Notes: a model not told the origin generated them from the sequence alone. A stretch of 64,000 nucleotides of DNA from an uncultured bacterium (GCA_900548385.1 URKJ01000009.1:51226-115225), one strand, 5' to 3'; positions 53,977 through 63,884 are shown, counted from the stretch's first letter. Program-made: numbers and translations.

Positions 53977-56244
53977 TCAGCCTTGAGATGACCGTGAATA
54001 TATTTTCATGACATCTTCTGCTTCCTGCAGATCAATCTTACTTTGAATTTTCTTCGCTTCATCAATAATGATCCGCAACAGATCACGAATCACCCGTTCA
54101 TCGTTACCATCCAGCTTACTTCCATCCAAAGGAACAGCCGTCCACGCGCAGGCAATGGCTTTTTTCGACTCCCCGGAACGCGCCCAGGATTGTGCCAGAA
54201 GAAGAACAATGGATCGCTTTTCTTTCGTATCCAATTTGGTCAGCAGAAGCTCCTGACAGCTCTTGCGGACATCCGTTTCCCGGCCGAGTTTTACATAACT
54301 CTCAATCTGCAATTTCTTGCATTTTTTATATTGAAAAACTTCCGTCTGCTGAAGGAGAAGCTCAAGATACGCAGACGTCTGCCGGTAATTTTTCAATTTG
54401 AATTCAATTTCTGCAATTTGAAAATACAGTTCACAAAGCTCAGGAATATTTTCAAACGGTTTATGGTAACGTTTCCAAAATTCACGTTTCAGAGAAAGAG
54501 AAGGAATTTTTTTCAACAGAACGCTCAGGTCCGCTGCCGGCATTTCTTTCTGATTCAACAGCATCCGGAATATATTTTCCTGAGATGCGGCGTTCGGAAT
54601 CCGATCGGCACAAGCGAGGAGAAATGCCGTTGTATCGTGATGCATGGGTGTGACTCTGAAAAAATAAGCGGCCAACTTTTCGAATTTAACGGGGTTTGCG
54701 TTTGCCGTCTTGTAAAGAGTCAAAAGATGCCGGGCATATTCCGGCGACTCCGCATCATCCGGATATTGCCTCAAAAATTCCTCCAGAAGCCTTACCGTAT
54801 CTGGAGAATCAAGTTTCATGGAGCAGAAAACCGCCAGTTTTGCCGCCGTATTACGCAAGCCGGCTGAAAGGTTCTTCTCTTTGAGCAATTCATTCAGAAG
54901 CAGAAAAGCATTTCGGATATCGTTATTCTTTATTTGAGCTTGCGCGGATAATAATTTACGCGGAGGTGTCGGAGAAATTCCTGAAAGAACTCTGATGCAG
55001 TCTGAATAACGCCCCGCCTGATAAAAATATTGCGCCGCCAAAAAAAGTGTATTCTCTTTTTGATCCTGTCCCGGGAGCAGTTTCGCCTGCTGCAGCAGAA
55101 CATTCGCTCCTTCATCATATTTTTTCTGTTCGATAAGAATTGCCGCATATTGCTGATTCGCAGTAATCGCGTCCTGTCCCTGAGGAGCTGTTGCCAGGAA
55201 CCGCTGAAAGAAAACTCCGGCTTTTTCTTTGTCTGCAAATGCGGTTGCATACTTTCCCATTTGCAGTAAAAAATGCGGTTCCGGAATCTCTTTCAGTTCT
55301 TGAATTACGGCAACGGCTTTATCCGGTTTTCCGATTGCAGACAGAGCAGTTGCGTACCGCAGACGCATGGAAGGCTCCGACTTGTTTTCCAACGCCATTA
55401 CGACATCGTGGAAACGGCGGGAACGGAGCATTTCATCAATCATGGAGAGTTCCATGGATTTGCGCGGCTTGATTCTCCGGGGCAGCTGAAGATGGTATCC
55501 GAGCAGTCGCAATGTTTCGCGGCAGAGGCAGAGACGATCGCACAAATCCGGAAAACGGACGGAATTCTCCGGGAGATGTTTTACCGCCTGGAGGTAATAT
55601 TGAGCGGCGGATGAAAGAGTTTTGATTTTTTCCCGTTCGTCCCGGGTTGAGGCTCCCAATCCGGCATACTGCTCTCCGAGAAGAATCAGCAGTTCAATTT
55701 CTCCGGAGGATTTCTTCCCCTGTGCTCTGTGCCTGGAGGGATAATACAGGCGAAGAAGATTTTGGATCAGCCGGATTGGTTCGTGATATTCGCCGTTGAG
55801 GTTGTCATTTCTTGTTTGGAGAATGACCTGCCTGATTGCGATTGCCGGGTTGCCTCCGTCTTTCAACTGTCCCAGCAATTCCGCCGCCGCATTGGAAAGA
55901 TCCTGATATTCCGGAATGCCGCGGGCTTTCCAATCCTCAGCGCGACGGATCAGCAATGCGGAATGGTTCAGTAAATCTGCTGTAAGCCATCCGCGATGCC
56001 GGGCGATTTCTCCGGCTTTTTTGACGTTTTCGGCGACTTTTTCAGGATCGTTTCCCCATATATATTCGCGCATAGCCTGAAGTTTGACTCTCTGAGCATC
56101 CGTCGGCTTCGCTTTGAGAGCGCTTCCGATGAGGCTGTCGCACTCCTTGAACTTCCCTTGCAGAAACAGCCGTTCCGCATCCTCAAACATACCGGCCGCG
56201 AGGGTGGCGGAAAGGAACAGGAGAATTGGAGCAAAACGTTTCAT
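53977..56244 (-). CDS. Exported TPR-repeat protein of the Exb cluster
   Basis: 755 residues. Signal peptide MKRFAPILLFLSATLAAG, then alpha-helical repeats along the whole chain with TPR spacing (FEDAERLFLQGKFKECDSLIGSALKAKP; KYDEGANVLLQQAKLLPG; ADKEKAGVFFQRFLATAPQGQ). No catalytic motif seen. Start at 56244 overlaps the exbD stop (ATGA), so it is coupled to it. ExbB-ExbD-ExbD-TPR order recurs in Planctomycetes/Verrucomicrobia-type genomes. The protein probably scaffolds a periplasmic complex energised by the Exb motor (inference). Confidence 0.82.
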   Translation of the reverse strand: MKRFAPILLFLSATLAAGMFEDAERLFLQGKFKECDSLIGSALKAKPTDAQRVKLQAMREYIWGNDPEKVAENVKKAGEIARHRGWLTADLLNHSALLIRRAEDWKARGIPEYQDLSNAAAELLGQLKDGGNPAIAIRQVILQTRNDNLNGEYHEPIRLIQNLLRLYYPSRHRAQGKKSSGEIELLILLGEQYAGLGASTRDEREKIKTLSSAAQYYLQAVKHLPENSVRFPDLCDRLCLCRETLRLLGYHLQLPRRIKPRKSMELSMIDEMLRSRRFHDVVMALENKSEPSMRLRYATALSAIGKPDKAVAVIQELKEIPEPHFLLQMGKYATAFADKEKAGVFFQRFLATAPQGQDAITANQQYAAILIEQKKYDEGANVLLQQAKLLPGQDQKENTLFLAAQYFYQAGRYSDCIRVLSGISPTPPRKLLSAQAQIKNNDIRNAFLLLNELLKEKNLSAGLRNTAAKLAVFCSMKLDSPDTVRLLEEFLRQYPDDAESPEYARHLLTLYKTANANPVKFEKLAAYFFRVTPMHHDTTAFLLACADRIPNAASQENIFRMLLNQKEMPAADLSVLLKKIPSLSLKREFWKRYHKPFENIPELCELYFQIAEIEFKLKNYRQTSAYLELLLQQTEVFQYKKCKKLQIESYVKLGRETDVRKSCQELLLTKLDTKEKRSIVLLLAQSWARSGESKKAIACAWTAVPLDGSKLDGNDERVIRDLLRIIIDEAKKIQSKIDLQEAEDVMKIYSRSSQG

Positions 56245-56642
56245 TTCAGCAGCTTCACGTTTTTCAGATTGTGTTTTGCAAAGTCGGAGAGCAATGTCAC
56301 CAGCATGTAATGCCGGGATTCCGGGTCGCATTGCAGCAGAAATTCCGCATTCGGCATGAGTCGGGCATACCGGCGCAGCAGGCGCGCCAGCGTTTCACGG
56401 GATTGCGGAATGCCGTTAATAATGTAATCCCCGGATGCGGACAGTTCGATCTTGAGACTGTTCTGCAGGTCGATTTCCCCGGCGGCCGCAGTGCCGGAGG
56501 TTGGGAGATTAGTTTCCAAAAGAGTCATTTCCACATAACCGGACATTGTCACAATGAAGAAAATCAGGAGCAGAAACACCACATCGGTCATTGCCGACAT
56601 GCTGTTGGATTCTTCCGGAGGAGCGATTACCGGCATGCGCAT
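56241..56642 (-). CDS. ExbD/TolR family protein (second copy)
   Basis: 133 residues. One N-terminal membrane helix with the motor Asp (SMSAMTDVVFLLLIFFIVTM), then a short periplasmic domain (INGIPQSRETLARLLRRYAR; EFLLQCDPESRHYMLVTLLSDF). ExbD/TolR pairs with ExbB/TolQ to use the proton gradient to move an envelope partner. Starts on the stop of the first exbD (TAATG overlap). The leader before the helix begins with two Met; the first is used here. Confidence 0.9.
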   Translation of the reverse strand: MRMPVIAPPEESNSMSAMTDVVFLLLIFFIVTMSGYVEMTLLETNLPTSGTAAAGEIDLQNSLKIELSASGDYIINGIPQSRETLARLLRRYARLMPNAEFLLQCDPESRHYMLVTLLSDFAKHNLKNVKLLK

Positions 56643-57076
56643 TATCTGCTCTCCGCTTTGACTTCGGCGTTGATCCGGACCTGATCGTATCCGGCTTTTG
56701 CGGCGGAGTTCATTACTCCGGAAATGAATTTGTGCGGCGTATCCCGGTGTCCGTTGATGATGAGAACTGTCTTGCGGTCGGCTTTCATGAAACGCAGAAG
56801 ACCGCCGAGCTTTCCGGGAACTTCGTCGGCGGAAATGTGCTGGAAACCGAGCTTGACCGAACCGTCGGACAGAATATTGACCATAATCCGTTCCGGCGGC
56901 AGGCTTTTGATCGCGGCGCTGTCGACAACGGGAAGCGAAACCTGTGAATCAATCTGTTCCCGATCCACACTGGCGGTCACCACGAAAAAAATAATCAGCA
57001 GAAAAACGATGTCGATCATGCTCGACAGTGACCCGGCGGACATGTTGGAATTGTTTTCCGGGAATTGATAACGCAT
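56642..57076 (-). CDS. ExbD/TolR family protein (first copy)
   Basis: 144 residues. N-terminal helix with the conserved Asp (SLSSMIDIVFLLIIFFVVTASV), periplasmic part with VSLPVVDSAAIKSLPPERIMVNILSDGSVKLG and the typical end DRKTVLIINGHRDTPHKFISGVMNSAAKAGYDQVRI. Begins 9 bp after exbB and overlaps the second exbD. Two ExbD paralogues may form a heterodimer in one motor (inference). Confidence 0.92.
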   Translation of the reverse strand: MRYQFPENNSNMSAGSLSSMIDIVFLLIIFFVVTASVDREQIDSQVSLPVVDSAAIKSLPPERIMVNILSDGSVKLGFQHISADEVPGKLGGLLRFMKADRKTVLIINGHRDTPHKFISGVMNSAAKAGYDQVRINAEVKAESR

Positions 57077-57085
57077 GCCGCCTCC

Positions 57086-57745
57086 CTACAACTTGGTGGT
57101 GTCCGTATTGCTGAAAGTTTTCCGTTCCGGTTCGGGAAGACGCTTTAACGCATTTTCGAGAAGATCGGTGACGAGTTCGACACGTTTTTCGAGCGTGTTG
57201 CGAAAGAAAACGGTACAGGCAATCGCGGGAATCGCCACCAGCAATCCGGCGGCGGTGGTGTAAAGTGCCTGCGAGATGGAAATAGCAAGCACCGAAGCCT
57301 TCTCCGGCCCCATGGCGGTTCCAAGTCCCATGAAAGCGTCCACCATACCGGTCACGGTTCCTAGGAGTCCAAGCATGGGCGCGATGTTGGCACACATGGA
57401 CAAGCTGTTGATCTGTCGCAGAATGGTTTTGACGCGCCGGTCAAGCATTTCCGCAACCAGTTCCTGCCGTTCTTTCCCGCCTTTCTCGTGGGCGATTAAC
57501 AACACTTCATTGACGATTTTTGCCGCCAGATTCGAGTGTGCCTCGCAATAATCAAAAGCCCCCTGCCAATCACCCTGTTTCAATAAAGGAATCAGCTTTT
57601 CCCTGAACGCCGCCGTCGCGAACAAGGATGGCCGTAACGACCACGCACAACGAATGGCGATTGCCAATGCCGCCGTGCTGACGGCAAAGAGCAATAACCA
57701 AATCAAAAAGCCGATAAAGCCGCTGTTGAAAATGACTTGATACAA
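57086..57745 (-). CDS. ExbB/TolQ/MotA family proton channel protein
   Basis: 219 residues. Three membrane segments: near the N-terminus (FIGFLIWLLLFAVSTAALAIAI), and the pair around IAPMLGLLGTVTGMVDAFMGLG and SQALYTTAAGLLVAIPAIACTVFF. The last two carry the family's GLLGTVxGM and TxxGLxxAIPA signatures. Forms the stator-like ring with ExbD. 36 bp after the Sel1-like gene and 9 bp before exbD. A truncated relative lies at the right edge of the window. Confidence 0.94.
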   Translation of the reverse strand: MYQVIFNSGFIGFLIWLLLFAVSTAALAIAIRCAWSLRPSLFATAAFREKLIPLLKQGDWQGAFDYCEAHSNLAAKIVNEVLLIAHEKGGKERQELVAEMLDRRVKTILRQINSLSMCANIAPMLGLLGTVTGMVDAFMGLGTAMGPEKASVLAISISQALYTTAAGLLVAIPAIACTVFFRNTLEKRVELVTDLLENALKRLPEPERKTFSNTDTTKL

Positions 57746-57781
57746 TTTTACTCCTTATATTGTAGCCCTTGAATTTTTAAT

Positions 57782-59734
57782 TTACGCTATTCCATCTCGA
57801 ATACAGCTACTTTTTGAGATTTCGCAGTCGAGAACACTTTGTAACGTTTGAAGCGCATCAATATCACCGCGCTCAGCAGCACGCTGTAACCAGAACTTCG
57901 CTTTCTGCCGGTTATGCCGTAAAAACGCGTTGGGATCGGTCTCGGAATGCAAATACAGCATCCCCAGAGCGCATTGCGACACATTGTTGTGTGCCTGAAT
58001 TCCCGCCTTAATTGCCGCCAAGTTTTTGTCGCGGTTGCGCGATTCTTTGGAACCTTGGTTCATTCCAGCCAAAGCACCGATAAATGCATTGATTTCCAGA
58101 TTGTTGGATGGCAACGCTTTCAGCAGTTCCTGTGAATTTTTATCGGAGGAATGCCGCAGATAGTATTGGGAATAATAGTAAGCAGGTCGATATTCTTGTC
58201 CCATTGCCTTTTGGAAGAAATCGGCTGCGAGTTTTTTCCAGTGAACGGTTTCATTCCAATTTCCCGGGATGTATTCGTTACTCGCTCGCCCCGCCAGACA
58301 ATAATCTTCCGGTGACGAAGCACTGTCTTTAGTTTTAATGGAAGATACAATTTCAGAAAACAGTTTGTTTGCCTTTCTTTTGTCTGCCTGAACACCGGGA
58401 CGACCATGTTTTAGGAAACGTCCCAATTCGAATTTTGCTTCTGCTCCGTCAGCTTTTTCCAGTGTTGCCAGTGCTTCCGAATATTTTCCAAACCAATCAT
58501 AAGTTCGCGCCAATTTCAGAGGATCGGTGATTTTCGAATAATCCGGTTCGGTAAAAAGTACCTTCAGCTCCGTTGCGGAAAATAATTCCGTCAAAGGCTG
58601 CGAAGCCTGAAACTCCCGTTTTCTACGCTCCAACTCCTCCGGCGGCAAAGGATCGAACCAACCACGTTTGGATAATACAGGCGAGCACAGATATTCATCG
58701 GTTCTATTTGTTTGTTTAACAATAGGACGCTGAAAATATTTTTCTAACAGATTGTTGCCTTTTAGGTAGTTGCATATATTATTTAGCGTATCTTTCGCAT
58801 CCGATGATTTCAATGAATCATCGTAAGAGACTAAAATATAGCCGGAGTCTTCATTTGACAAGATAAATTCAGGCAAATTTAAACAATCTTTCATTTTCAA
58901 ACGTATTATCTTGTTTGAGCGAAATACTCGCAGCTCTTTTGGCTTATTTTGATGATCGACGCCCCAAATAAGCCAATCAGCATCCTCTGATGAGATAATG
59001 TTCCCATTTGTACAACGAATTTTTTTTCCTTTGGTTTGTATTGCAGTCAATGGAATAAAATCATTATGCTGCATATCTTCAGCAACAGCAAAATCTCTGT
59101 CCATAATAGAGTAAATTACCCATCTGTAAAGCTTTGGAAAATTTGAAGGGATCCACTCTTCTTGCTTTGATGTTTGTAAAGGAATACGTGCAAGAATATA
59201 TTCACAATCAATCTCATACCAAAGATGATTGGTTGCATTGGTTATTGATGCTCTTGAAAATGGAACTGAATTCATAAATAAAATTGGTTGACCATGCCAG
59301 TACCCCTTATAACGCATAGTCTGATCTTCATTGACAAAGCCTTTTATTGTTTGTTGCGTTTGTAAATCAAAGATTTTTTCAGCAGACCATATTCTAAAGG
59401 AAATTCTTCCCATTGCATCCGACAATAAATCTGGAAAAATGATTCGAAAAATTCCTTTACTCTCAGAATATGCAAGTGGAAACCTCACTGAAATGAAAGA
59501 CGACTTTTCCTTGCTGTTGGCTGGAGCGCAAATACTGCCTGGTAAAAAATGCTGCCGAATTTCATTTGTACTTAAATCCATGACATATAACTTTATTGCG
59601 GATTCAACTTTCCCGGGATCTTGACAATAACTTAATAGCCCGTCATCAATATATAATTTAGCTATGTTATTTTCCTCAGACCAAACTGAAAATGAAAGGA
59701 GACACAGCACGACTAATAAAATATGGCTTTTCAT
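57782..59734 (-). CDS. Exported protein with C-terminal Sel1-like repeats, unassigned N-terminal half
   Basis: 650 residues. Signal peptide MKSHILLVVLCLLSFSVWS. The first 380 residues match no family I recognise; they contain mixed beta and polar segments. From about 400 the chain has short alpha repeats of the Sel1/TPR sort (LARTYDWFGKYSEALATLEKADGAEAKFELGRFL; QCALGMLYLHS; AKFWLQRAAERGDIDALQTL). Base composition is more A+T-rich than in the glycosidase genes. 1 bp after the transglutaminase-like gene, 36 bp before exbB. Probably a periplasmic or surface partner of the Exb motor (inference). Confidence 0.7.
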   Translation of the reverse strand: MKSHILLVVLCLLSFSVWSEENNIAKLYIDDGLLSYCQDPGKVESAIKLYVMDLSTNEIRQHFLPGSICAPANSKEKSSFISVRFPLAYSESKGIFRIIFPDLLSDAMGRISFRIWSAEKIFDLQTQQTIKGFVNEDQTMRYKGYWHGQPILFMNSVPFSRASITNATNHLWYEIDCEYILARIPLQTSKQEEWIPSNFPKLYRWVIYSIMDRDFAVAEDMQHNDFIPLTAIQTKGKKIRCTNGNIISSEDADWLIWGVDHQNKPKELRVFRSNKIIRLKMKDCLNLPEFILSNEDSGYILVSYDDSLKSSDAKDTLNNICNYLKGNNLLEKYFQRPIVKQTNRTDEYLCSPVLSKRGWFDPLPPEELERRKREFQASQPLTELFSATELKVLFTEPDYSKITDPLKLARTYDWFGKYSEALATLEKADGAEAKFELGRFLKHGRPGVQADKRKANKLFSEIVSSIKTKDSASSPEDYCLAGRASNEYIPGNWNETVHWKKLAADFFQKAMGQEYRPAYYYSQYYLRHSSDKNSQELLKALPSNNLEINAFIGALAGMNQGSKESRNRDKNLAAIKAGIQAHNNVSQCALGMLYLHSETDPNAFLRHNRQKAKFWLQRAAERGDIDALQTLQSVLDCEISKSSCIRDGIA

Positions 59735-59735
59735 A

Positions 59736-61919
59736 TTAAAAAACCCTTATTGAAATTTGCGTACCAGCTGGATTTTTCTTAAACAGAAGAGCTGTAGAGT
59801 TCATCTTAAAAAAGCCGGATAAGGAATCATCTATCGACTGCAAAGAATTGTGTTGGATTCCATAGCTTGGGTCATAATATACGTTGCCATGCCGAATTAT
59901 TTGATGATTGTTAAAAAGTGATGCAGGTTTGGAATTATTCTGCCCGGCTGTTCCTGATGTATAAGAAACTTCTTCGGGAGTCCCCCAATGATATTGAGTT
60001 GAGTCAACAATATTACCATTGGTGGGAAAAGCATTCGCATATGGGAAATCCACATCCCCAGAAGTCCCGGTTTCAGCAAAACTCCATGTTTTTACAATAA
60101 AGCCTTCGCCTGCAGAAGATAGCGGAGTAAATAAAATATAGTCACTAGTGATACCGTGGACACTTAATGCCGTTTGAAAAAAATCTGCCCATGAACCACA
60201 TTGACCATCTGTTCCGGCAAGCAATCCCCCCACGGAGGTAACGGTTATCAAATAAGAACGATAATAAGTTAACGCAACTTTATCTTTTCGCTTAACATTT
60301 CGTCCGTTAAAACCACTCCAAATACTGGACACGACTTGGCTTTCGCTGCTTTTTCCATTGGCATTGGTACAACTGATATGAAAAACAGTTTCATAAGAGG
60401 GTGTCGCCGCATTATAAGTTAAATACAACTCATGTTCAGAGTAACTGCGTTCCCATGAAAGGTTATCCTCGGAGGTTCCAGACTCGCCAAACCCAACTTC
60501 CCAGGCCAATTCAAAACTACTGTGATAGCCAACTTGGGCAGATGAATTAAATGTGCTTGCAGCAGTAACCGTCGTTCCACCCATATTGAAACTTGTTGGC
60601 GAGCTCCAATTGTTTGAACTCCAAAATGAATACGGAGTAAAACGAACTTTTTTTACTGCCGCCTCCACATCATAAGCGGTGATGAAATCTTTGTCATCAA
60701 CTGGGCTGCTCTTCAAACAATTCGGCTTAAACACAGCAGTGGCTGACATGGTTGAGGTGCTACGGTAGGCAAGCGGATGATATTTTTTACTGGAATCTGC
60801 GTTGGCATTGGTCAAATCGGAGTTACCATCCAGATCATCATCCCTCCATGCCGCTCCGGAATAACTGCCGCCGGTATCTTTATTGATGGTGATGTTGCCG
60901 TTGAATGTAACACTGTGAATTTTAGGAGCGGAAACTTTTACTCGAATCAACCGTTGCGAAGAACCACAGGACGCCGTCACCACATAGTCACCCGAGCTTC
61001 CGGGTTTGAAGGTTGCCTCCAATTTATTCGAATCACTGGGAGTAATCGAATTACTCCAACCGCTGACTGACCAATCGATGGAGTTTTTCAGGGTATCGTC
61101 GAGCGTCACATTGGGGTTCAGTGCCATAGTCAATTGGACAACGGATTTGGGTTGCGCATAAATCGTTTCGGAATCAGTCCATTTATCGGAACCGCTTGGA
61201 GTTTCCTCGCGGGTGGACGTTTTACCATGACCGCTTATGCTTACCACGCCAACCACTTTCATCTCGCCGGAATCTGATTTGCTTGCATTGTCTGTTGGAC
61301 TGGCAGAAATATTGTAAACACCGGGAACAGGGGTTCCCATTGACGCAGAAAACCAACCTGGTACATCCCACCAACTACGGCTGAAAATAATGCTGCTTTC
61401 GTTGTTTTTCGTCTGTCCATTTACAGTCCAATTACTTGATTTGCTACTGGTACCTTCGTAAGCAGTATATGTCACGCTGGTTCCCGCTGGAACAATTATT
61501 TCTTTTGCACCGTCATCTTGATTAGACTTGATATAAAATGGTGCCTTTGCATTTCCACTGGCTCCCCAGGTCGGTTGAGTGCCACTTCCCCCGCTCGGAG
61601 GAATCAGCTTGCCATTCATGGAGATTGTGAAATTTGCTGTCGGCAGAGAATCATTAGGATACGCTTTAGTCCCGGTTGCTCCTCCAGAGCTGACATTGAT
61701 GTCTATCCCCGTCGGACTTCCGGATGTTACCCCCTCTTTTGTGTCAAAATCATATGATGTCCCCAAATCCCCTTTGGAAACACTTAATGTGTAAGTAATT
61801 CCAGTGGATTCCTTTTCTCCTTCAATATCACCGGCATCATATTCAAAATCATAAGCAGTCAGTGTTCCAGCCAAAAGCAGACCGACAAACAAACTGAGAC
61901 GGCAGTTGAATGTTTTCAT
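59736..61919 (-). CDS. Exported transglutaminase-like protein
   Basis: 727 residues. Signal peptide MKTFNCRLSLFVGLLLAGTLTA, then a long Ser/Thr/Asn/Gly-rich region with Ig-like beta-strands (VQLTMALNPNVTLDD; GDYVVTASCGSSQRLIRVKVSAP). The C-terminal 160 residues show a transglutaminase-like/papain-fold triad: Cys574 in DGQCGSWADFFQTALSVHG, His672 in LFNNHQIIRHG and Asp683 in VYYDPSYG. Such domains can be protease, amidase or cross-linking enzymes. Overlaps the upstream TPR gene by ATGA and is 1 bp from the Sel1-like gene. The long repetitive N-terminus looks surface-exposed. Activity not established. Confidence 0.7.
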   Translation of the reverse strand: MKTFNCRLSLFVGLLLAGTLTAYDFEYDAGDIEGEKESTGITYTLSVSKGDLGTSYDFDTKEGVTSGSPTGIDINVSSGGATGTKAYPNDSLPTANFTISMNGKLIPPSGGSGTQPTWGASGNAKAPFYIKSNQDDGAKEIIVPAGTSVTYTAYEGTSSKSSNWTVNGQTKNNESSIIFSRSWWDVPGWFSASMGTPVPGVYNISASPTDNASKSDSGEMKVVGVVSISGHGKTSTREETPSGSDKWTDSETIYAQPKSVVQLTMALNPNVTLDDTLKNSIDWSVSGWSNSITPSDSNKLEATFKPGSSGDYVVTASCGSSQRLIRVKVSAPKIHSVTFNGNITINKDTGGSYSGAAWRDDDLDGNSDLTNANADSSKKYHPLAYRSTSTMSATAVFKPNCLKSSPVDDKDFITAYDVEAAVKKVRFTPYSFWSSNNWSSPTSFNMGGTTVTAASTFNSSAQVGYHSSFELAWEVGFGESGTSEDNLSWERSYSEHELYLTYNAATPSYETVFHISCTNANGKSSESQVVSSIWSGFNGRNVKRKDKVALTYYRSYLITVTSVGGLLAGTDGQCGSWADFFQTALSVHGITSDYILFTPLSSAGEGFIVKTWSFAETGTSGDVDFPYANAFPTNGNIVDSTQYHWGTPEEVSYTSGTAGQNNSKPASLFNNHQIIRHGNVYYDPSYGIQHNSLQSIDDSLSGFFKMNSTALLFKKNPAGTQISIRVF

Positions 61920-63730
61920 CTTCTTTCTCCCATGTTTTTGTATTTGTTGATTCTCTTGAATAACGTTTTTGTATAGATATCCGTTTTTGCGGATAAATCT
62001 TTATAAAGGACCTCAGCTTTCGCCATTTCTCCGGTTTTCAAATAACATATCGCCAAGTCATATTTAACAACACGGATATCTCTTCCCTTGGGAAACTGTT
62101 GTATATACCGTTTGAAAAACGGAATTGCTTTCTTTTCCATGCCATTACGGCTTGTCTTTAATTGTCCTCCGAATAACAAGGCCCGGGCATAAATCGGCTC
62201 TTTCAAAAGTCGTTTCTGCTGTAAAATCCAATTACATAACTTTTCCGCTTTTTCCTTACTTCCATCCCGTCCGGTTAAATCAACAGCAATCAGCATTCCT
62301 ACATAAGCAAGAGCCTTTTGTCGGATATCGTTTGTTTCTGCCAACTTTTCAAATCCCTTAATTGCTTCATCAAACTGCTCAATCAAAATCAAATATTCAC
62401 TGTTCAGAAATTTTAAGCGCAGACCGGATTGTTTCAGAAACGCTTTTTCCTCAGGCCAGAAAGCCATCGCATTCATCCTGCAGGCTTGAAGCAGGCGGCT
62501 TTGCACATTAGGCAAACGTTGATCAACTGCAGCTATATCAGGAGAAAGCGATAAAATTTTCTCCCAATAGTGTTTTGCATTATCATATTTGCCATCCGAA
62601 AATGCCAAAAAGCCGAGAACATAAATACAATTTCTCTCTTTGTCATCCACATACCAAACCGGGGCATTGGCAGTGTTATAAAGTTTCAACGGATCTTCGT
62701 CATGATAGACAATGCGCTTCCATTGATTCAGTGTCGTCGGTTTCTGCGTGGGAGCGGACTGTTTCTTGAGATCATCGTTCATCGCCGCGTAAAGACTCAC
62801 CGCATCGCGTTTTTCTCTTGCTTTGCGGAACCAGTCCAAGGCTTGCGAATAGTATTTTTCGGCATCTTTGGCGTTCCACTCAATTTCAAGGGAGATTTTG
62901 CCAAGGAGCATCAATGCTTCCCCACGGTAAAGGCCATCTGGCTGTTGACGAACGAATTTTTCCAGATAATCCTTGACCTCTTTAATCTCTTTTTTCGGAG
63001 AATTCTCTTTCAATCGGGACGCTAGAATTTCGCCTTTCAAATAACCCGCCGCGGCTGCGAACTGACTGGCAGGATCGGTTTCGATCAACTCGTCAGCAAG
63101 CCTCATCGCCTCTTTCAGGTAACGCGGAGTCCGGGAACGTTTCAACAGAACTTGCAAACGACGGAGTTTAACGTAATTTCCGTAACTCGCGCCGAATTTT
63201 TTCTTCAGCGTTTCCGCTTCAATTTCGGCTTTTAATGCACTGGCGTCATCTCTCAAATCCCGCCAGATCGCGCCGGTATCGGCGGTCGTTCCGCCTTGAC
63301 CGATGGCGGCTCCGGACTCTTCTTCCGTTGCACGCTTGCCGATGATTTCATCGGCATTTTTCAGATACGCCGAGGCTCGCTCGAATTCGTCCAAGTCAAG
63401 CAAAATCTCGGCATATTTTACGCAGGCAATCGCCCGCTGATAAGGATCCTTGCGTCCTTCCGCCCAGTTCAGCAACGCCAACGAACCGGGAACATCGTCT
63501 TTCAATGCCCGGATATGCGCCAGTTCCAGAAGTCCGCGCAAAAATTCGATTTTTTCTGTCGGGTTCAGGGAATCGAATTTCGCCGGGGAGGAATATTTTT
63601 TCAACAACTGTTCCGCTTTGGAAAATTGCTCCGTCCTGCGCAAATCCACCGCTTTGTCCAAATCGGTCGCAGTTCCCGACAGTGGAACAGCAACCAGAAT
63701 CAGAAAAAAGAGAATCTGTCCAAACGGCAT
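61916..63730 (-). CDS. Exported TPR-repeat protein heading the Exb cluster
   Basis: 604 residues. Hydrophobic N-terminus (ILFFLILVAVPLSGTATD) as a signal peptide, then TPR-like repeats (DLRRTEQFSKAEQLLKKYSS; CVKYAEILLDLDEFERASAYLKNADEI; KYDNAKHYWEKILSLSP; DLAICYLKTGEMAKAEVLYKDLS). Ends four bases into the transglutaminase-like start (ATGA). First gene of a seven-gene leftward group ending at 53977. No enzyme motif. Probably a periplasmic scaffold (inference). Confidence 0.8.
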   Translation of the reverse strand: MPFGQILFFLILVAVPLSGTATDLDKAVDLRRTEQFSKAEQLLKKYSSPAKFDSLNPTEKIEFLRGLLELAHIRALKDDVPGSLALLNWAEGRKDPYQRAIACVKYAEILLDLDEFERASAYLKNADEIIGKRATEEESGAAIGQGGTTADTGAIWRDLRDDASALKAEIEAETLKKKFGASYGNYVKLRRLQVLLKRSRTPRYLKEAMRLADELIETDPASQFAAAAGYLKGEILASRLKENSPKKEIKEVKDYLEKFVRQQPDGLYRGEALMLLGKISLEIEWNAKDAEKYYSQALDWFRKAREKRDAVSLYAAMNDDLKKQSAPTQKPTTLNQWKRIVYHDEDPLKLYNTANAPVWYVDDKERNCIYVLGFLAFSDGKYDNAKHYWEKILSLSPDIAAVDQRLPNVQSRLLQACRMNAMAFWPEEKAFLKQSGLRLKFLNSEYLILIEQFDEAIKGFEKLAETNDIRQKALAYVGMLIAVDLTGRDGSKEKAEKLCNWILQQKRLLKEPIYARALLFGGQLKTSRNGMEKKAIPFFKRYIQQFPKGRDIRVVKYDLAICYLKTGEMAKAEVLYKDLSAKTDIYTKTLFKRINKYKNMGERR

Positions 63731-63769
63731 CGCAAGTCTCCATAAAAATTGTTTTCGGAACGCAATGAC

Positions 63770-63813
63770 TCAAAACTAATACTAGTATAATTGCTGTTTT
63801 CAAAAATGCAAAT
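63770..63813 (-). promoter_or_regulatory. Putative promoter of the Exb/TPR cluster
   Basis: On the minus strand TTGCAT, a 16-bp spacer and TATACT lie about 50 bp before the TPR start. A+T-rich surroundings make the exact boxes uncertain. Upstream, 63814-63884 holds nothing else recognisable. Confidence 0.4.
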
Positions 63814-63884
63814 TATTGTAATCAAAAATACCGTTTTTTACAAAAAATCTGTAGCATCCGAATTTCCACGCCGCAAGCTTTCTT

